A DNA stretch of 64,000 bases from Mytilus edulis (Eukaryota > Mollusca > Bivalvia > Mytilida > Mytilidae). A program made the translations under genes and the position numbers. The stretch spans positions 61,517,881-61,581,880 of the forward strand of contig NC_092349.1 in NCBI RefSeq assembly GCF_963676685.1. Direction: 5' to 3'. The notes beneath the pieces are model-generated. The model was given only the letters and a program-made list of their open reading frames with translations. It did no database searches and was not told the origin of the DNA. Below are positions 58,540-64,000 of this stretch, in pieces (the stretch's first letter is position 1; each line of letters begins with the position of its first letter).

Positions 58540-58680
58540 AGAAGATGTGGTATAAGTGCCAATGAGACAAAGTCACAATTTTTAAAAGTAAACAGTTATA
58601 GCACAAAGTATGGTCTTCAACACGGAGCCTTGGCTCACACCGAACAGCTAGCTACAAATGGCCTCAATGAGAAAACTATC
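58540..58680 (-). repeat. family A2 repeat
   Basis: On the + strand AAGAAGATGTGGTATAAGTG then AACACGGAGCCTTGGCTCAC. Confidence 0.6.
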
Positions 58681-59689
58681 CACTAGAGACAAAACTAGTG
58701 GCGTAGAAGTTGACTTTTTGAACTATAGGTCACCGTTATAACTAATGCCTTCAATCGTGAGCACAACCTATACCGCATAGAACGATATAAAATGTCCCGT
58801 AAATGAATACCCAAAGTAGCCCTCAAATGCAGATTTTGATGAAACCCCCAAATCTGTAACGTTTAAATCAAGTAGTAAACTAAACATTTAGTCAGATATC
58901 TTATAATTATCATAATTACCAGAATAATGATCAGAACTTTTTTGTCAACACATGCACTATATGTTGCATGTCAAGGAATTAAACTACAATGCAAAACACA
59001 TTTACCACGTGCATCAGCTATAATACGGTTAGCTTTTTAAAAAAGCTTTTACCAGTATCAACCACCTTGCAAGCCATTACTTTGTTAACGGTAACTTTTA
59101 AATCTTCGAAAAAAATATATGAATTTTTCTATCTTAATTCATTAATTTGATATAGTTTTACTAGAGACATGTTATAGAGACATATAACATGTCTCTGGTT
59201 TACGTACTACTCCTATCAAAAAAGCTTCGTCAATGAATTACTCACTTTCGGTATGGCTTGTGTCGACACTAATCTTCGAAAAATCACTCTTTTTAGGTAC
59301 TATTGTGGTATTGTTCCAATTGAGTACCAATGAAACAATATATCTTATTAAGGCATATTCTTTTCACAAGTTCGTTTCACGTGCAACCTCGACTTCTTCT
59401 CTTCTTAAATAATTATAAACAAAACAACAAAAAACAGCTGCATTTGTAAGACAGTATATATAATACTAGTCGGCCTTGAAACATCTATACCTTGAAAAAG
59501 ATAACAAAAAATGATATATAAACTGTAACTTTTGATATGGATTCGTTGAGAAGAAAAATAACACCGAAAGATGATACAATAGTCACTCAGTGCATATAAT
59601 TATTATCTTATCAATACGTGTCATATTATACACATGCACAGAGTCTGTTAACCCCAAATACCATTCTAATTATTCAGTCTTTATCAAAC
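58681..59689. other. no gene seen; one hairpin
   Basis: AT-rich. A 13-bp-stem hairpin, AGAGACATGTTAT / ATAACATGTCTCT, lies at about 59163-59199. Confidence 0.4.
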
Positions 59690-60190
59690 TTATACATTTT
59701 ATACAGTATAGAATTATCAATATGGCAACAATTTTACACCACATGCATAACTTTGTTTTTAAATAATGCCATTTAAAACTGATAGTTTACATGCAATTAT
59801 AATTGTATAAATATTAATTATTCTATCAGATTCCAATTATACAGTATAAAATTATCAATGTTTACATTGAATATATATATATACAAATATATGTTAAATT
59901 TTGTGTCAACAATTTTATATCACATGCATAACTCTGTGTTAAATTTTTAAATAATACCGAGTCATTGATTTAAAACTGATACATGCAATTATAATTGTAT
60001 AAATATTAATCATTTTATCAGATTCAAATTATACAGTATAAAATTATAAATGTTTATTTATATGTATTATCTGTTCAACTTTATGTCAACAATTTTACAT
60101 AACATACATTCAATTCTTTATCTCGTTTTTTGAAATAAATAATGCATAGTCATTGATTTAAAATTGAAACATGCAATTCTAATTGTATAC
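59690..60190 (+). repeat. AT-rich tandem repeat, about 3 units
   Basis: Segments ACAGTATAAAATTATCAATG, GTCAACAATTTTA..TCACATGCATAACT and CATGCAATTATAATTGTATA recur in order, with unit starts near 59703, 59841 and 60033. It lies upstream of the cadherin-like gene. Confidence 0.65.
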
Positions 60191-60572
60191 AGATTTGTTT
60201 GAAGTATGTTTAAAATTGAATTGGTTATTATCTCTCACGTTAAATTCCTTTGAAATTTCCTAATTTTGATCATTAAGATAGTATTTTTAACCTGATTAGT
60301 CACAGCGACCCACTACATGTCTGTGTGACGCGACTATTTACCTGGATTTTTACCTGTACTATACAAAGGTGGGGATATAATCATAATAACATTCCATAGA
60401 TTATAGTGTATTATTTCGAATTTCAAAATGTGGATTTTTTTGTGAGAAAAATGTGAACTTGGAATAATTTTGGACGTATTTTTATTTAAATTTGTACATA
60501 TCATTTGTTTAATTTCATACAACAGTATTTCAAATTTGAAATTGATTGATCAAACTATATAGGTAATCCAAG

Positions 60573-61590
60573 ATGGCGTCTAAAAATCAGGTAACAATCA
60601 TTTATATGTGTTTGGAATTGTTACTATTTGTTTCGTTTATTTTCACTGCAACTATATTTAAAGACAATTTTGAACTAACGGTGCCAAGTAATGCTAAAAC
60701 TGGACATATTATCACCAAATTAGGCTGTTTAGAAGACGATATATCAATCATACCGGAAGGAAGTCCACTGGATGAGCAACTATTTTCAAAACTATTTTCT
60801 ATTGAAAGTGGAAATCTAGTCGTCAAAAGTGATATTTCATTATATGAAGGAACATATTTTTTGGTTTCCGCATTTTCAAACAATAACTGTTTCAGCAATG
60901 TGGGAAATAAACGGACGTTTGGCATTTTTATCAAAAATTCCAAGGATTATATGCAACTGGAGAAAAGAATATACCATGGGGTCATACCGAAAAGTTCTAA
61001 GCCTGGGCTTCTAGTTGAAGGACTAGAAAGTCTTGTCGGATTAATTAACTCAGATGCTCAAATTTCATGTGACATACATGGTGACAGTTCAAACTTATTT
61101 GAACTTGTATCCTCTGGAATCAAACTCATTTCAAAACTTCCAACAGAAAGTAAAGCCTTATATTTTTCCCTTCAATGTACGAACGGCAAAGGGCATGGAC
61201 ATGCCGGTATTCACATTACTGTAGCAGACGACAATCATGGAAACAGTCTGCCACAGTTTCGCAATAGTCTGTCACAGAAGACCAATGTCGCCGTCCAACA
61301 GGATAATCTTATCCAATCTTTCGATCAACAGTCGCACCGTCGAGTCAGACGCCAGGCTGTAACACGCACGTTGTCCGTTCTGGAAGATAAAACTGACATC
61401 CTTACTTTAGAAAGCCCCCAACCAGGGGTTACCACCCTGCTATGGTCAATTTCGTTAGACGACACTGGCACTTTTATAGTTAATAACCTAGGCAAAGTTA
61501 GTGTAAAACCAGGGAAAAAACTCGACTACGATTTCGGTCCACGGAATTATAACATACAGGTCCAGGTCAAATCATCAGATGGACAGCAAG
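60573..61590 (+). CDS. cadherin-like protein, first coding exon (partial gene)
   Basis: The exon encodes 339 codons plus one base. Residues 1-29 are a signal peptide. About 30-225 is an extracellular region without a firm family match, perhaps two degenerate cadherin-type domains (for example KDNFELTVPSNAKTGHIITK at 30-49, GIHITVADDNHG at 212-223). A basic motif RRVRR at 256-260 followed by Q is a proprotein-convertase (furin-like) site. Residues 266-338 read as a cadherin repeat ending (LDYDFGPRNYNIQVQVKSSD). The ATG lies in a good context (CCAAGATGGCG) and the frame is open throughout. A donor GCAAG|GTAGGT at 61590/61591 ends the exon in phase 1. Read-through would add 55 residues from an intronic repeat, which is unlikely to be real. 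The family assignment is moderate; the rest of the gene lies beyond 64000 or in exons I could not see. Confidence 0.7.
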
Positions 61591-61593
61591 GTA

Positions 61594-61760
61594 GGTTTAT
61601 CGTATTCAAAATTTCAAATGTGCTAGAAGTTTATCAGGTTTATCATATTCACAATTTCCACTCTGCTAGAAGTTTATCAGGTTTATCGTATTCTCAATTT
61701 TCATTCTCTCCGAACTTTTATCAGGTTTATCGTATTCATGATTTGAATTCTTCCTGAAAA
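61594..61760 (+). repeat. 43-bp tandem repeat at the start of the intron
   Basis: Four units start GGTTTATCGTATTC-like at 61594, 61637, 61680 and 61724, spaced 43-44 bp. The first begins 3 bases inside the intron. Confidence 0.75.
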
Positions 61761-64000
61761 CCCATCAGATTGAAAAGAGATTCCCAAAATAAGGCAACTT
61801 TATCCTAGCTGGACCTACATTGTACTGACGTCTATGGGGAAGCAACACAAAAACATGATTAACCAAAATAGTAAGACGTCAATATACATGTAGCTATAGA
61901 GAAGTGTCTATGCTTAAAACAAGCTCTATAAATCGCCTGGACTCAATAATTAATTTATAAAAAGACTATCAGGTCTCTTCACGAAAACATACAGCAACTT
62001 TATATACTGCAATGTTGACTCATATCTTTAAGTTAAACTTGATATTAACTAAGCAGTTACTCAAAAGAGGTATGAATTACTGAGTTGAAGTTTTCAGTTA
62101 TAAGAATATGAGAAAATTCAGATTTTGTCATTTAACTTAAAATGTATTCATGATCAAGTCATTCAGCAATAACCTTTTCATTTGAGAATAATTTACATTA
62201 AAAAAAAAACAACGTTTAAGCAATAAAGGTTATACAAATTTTTATATTTTTTTTTGGGGGGGGGGATTAAAAGTTATTATATTTTTTTTTATAGCTGCTA
62301 TGAGCATGCATTGCCAATGTAGACACATTTTCAAAACAAAAAGGTTTACTGTAAGTTTGAGGGTTTTAATGTATCAATACGAAAATGAGGTTTTAAAGAG
62401 TCACGCTGTTGCAGAAAATACTTCAGCAATTTTTCCAAAAATAATAAAAGGCGGGAATATCAGGATATGGAGTTATATATGTCATGTGTGTGTGACATGC
62501 CAGGCATTTGTATTTAATTCACAATACAAATGTTTTGATTGTTGCGTCAAGATCGTTTTTGTTCTGGTATTAAAAAGTTAAATTATTTCTAAACATTAAC
62601 ATAACTGCAGGCTGTTGAACGACAATAATGTATTTAACGTCCTCTAGGCAAAAGAGGCCATGTCAATGAGGTGATAGCCAGTATTTTATCGGTATTCGCT
62701 GGTATGATTATTATCGTTTTAACACTCGACATCAGTATGTTCTCCCTACAGTGGTATGGACAGGGAAGTGGTCAGCTCAGTTAATACAACTTGTTTTTGA
62801 GTTAAGAGAGTGTCAAAATCACTGATATCTGTATTAACCCGTTTTGTGTAAGAAAACTTATAGACGAACCATATTGTTAAATTTGACATAATTAACTCGT
62901 TTATGGCATCCCATTACGGTTCCGTTGATTCTGTTTCAACTGTTTTTTTTTTGTCTTTTGTATGCCGTCACTCTTTGATGACAGTAGTATGTTGTCATCG
63001 GTTGTTGCGTGTTTCAATCAAATCATAAATATCGTCTGTGTTATAATTGATGCATTTCTACTCATTGCCAAATTGCAATATTTCTGATTTTAGAGCTATA
63101 AAATAGTCCTTCCGAATTAAAAGTTCTACAGTTGTACATGTACATGTACTTCAAAAAAGGAACCGCATACGAGATTCAAGATTTTAATCGTACCTGGTCC
63201 ATCAGAAATTTTTAAATAAAATCTTGAATCTTCAGAGCTTGCTTACAAAGCAATACATGTACAAATTCCTCTGTTGTAAAATTAGCAAAGCTTAAGTACA
63301 ACATCTGCATTTTATTCAGGTTGTGCAAAATATCTTTGCTGAATCAATGCTTAGCCTAAACTTGACCCCTGTTGTGTTCACTTATCGCTAAAATGTTTCT
63401 CAGGTGCGAAGCTGTAAAGATGGAATGGCGGATCAGTTTATGCTTAGCCTTAAATACTATGACATTTTGAGTTTGGTGATATATTCAGATATGTCATAAA
63501 TTGATGAAAAATCGTTTATGATAGATAATATTTTGACTCTTGTATAGTATTTTAATTGCATCAGGTTTCAAATGTCCTGTCCTTGGAATAATGAAAAAAG
63601 ATTGGGGATGGAATTTGTCGTACCTCTTTCGTTATCATGGTGAAAAACCATTTTTGATGTAACTAAACCATGGAAATATTACCGTAGCCACAACACTCAG
63701 TGACTGCATTGATATTTTTATCAACCTCGTGTACCATTGTAATACTTAAAATTATCTTAACTATTCTGCATCGTATCTCAAATGACAAATGCTATATTCA
63801 GTTCATTCTCAATCTTGACAGGAAACGACATAATACAAAAGTGTATTTTTAAGATCTAGTAACGACATTACTCATCTTTAAACTAACATAAATATGGTAT
63901 TATTCACAGGTGGTAGGTTATAGGACAATAAATTATACATTCATACAAGCTTTTGATCCGATCTTTGACGGAAGTTTGGTCAGGGCCTTTTAAAATCTTA
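61761..64000 (+). other. presumed intron of the cadherin-like gene
   Basis: No exon with convincing splice sites was recognised. Contains a T/G run near 62248-62268 and AT-rich sequence. The frame at 62300-62581 has no domain and is probably chance. Confidence 0.4.

Overview
The window looks like nuclear DNA of a marine bivalve, most likely a mytilid mussel. That is an inference from animal-type GT-AG introns, AT-rich sequence, a B-box/propeller protein of the kind expanded in molluscs, and a very dense population of short non-coding mobile elements (MITEs, tandem-repeat elements, SINEs, a hammerhead-ribozyme unit). No prokaryotic operons, rRNA genes, stand-alone tRNA genes or CRISPR arrays were seen.

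Four protein-coding loci are supported. (1) A single-coding-exon, RING-less TRIM-like protein (B-box pair, coiled coil, C-terminal NHL-like propeller) on the + strand at 5336-7006, with an intron acceptor just before its ATG and a poly(A) signal after its stop. (2) TRMT44, the tRNA-Ser Um44 2'-O-methyltransferase, on the - strand from 27278 to 10755. All 11 coding exons can be joined in phase to give 649 codons, with the SAM-binding motif in exon 5 and a CCCH zinc finger in exon 11. (3) A broken class-3 lipase gene on the - strand (5' piece near 38965-38512, 3' piece near 35680-34962) with in-frame stops, frame changes and a lost glycine in the nucleophile elbow. (4) The first exon (60573-61590, +) of a secreted or membrane cadherin-like protein that continues beyond the window. 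A short Penelope-type reverse-transcriptase remnant lies at 40400-40620.

Most of the rest is repeats. Elements with defined ends include: a 906-bp foldback element with an 8-bp target duplication in TRMT44 intron 1; a 1.9-kb element with about 450-bp inverted arms (31916-33810); a 927-bp hAT-like element (48952-49878); two elements with clustered GTTCGC-type subterminal sites (17039-17756, 18982-19793); three tandem-repeat-bearing elements with Helitron-like hairpin ends (8941-10032, about 14830-15985, 55470-58257); a 1.6-kb element packed with GATTTG motifs (2916-4549); and numerous MITEs. Three abundant interspersed families appear to share a 5' module but have different 3' ends.

The most interesting item is an intact-looking minimal type I hammerhead ribozyme at 2738-2786, inside a retrozyme-like unit, with decayed relatives at about 1525-1900, 27690-27760 and 30040-30470. 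The genes show no functional linkage with one another. The window reads as ordinary eukaryotic genes set in a transposon-rich landscape.
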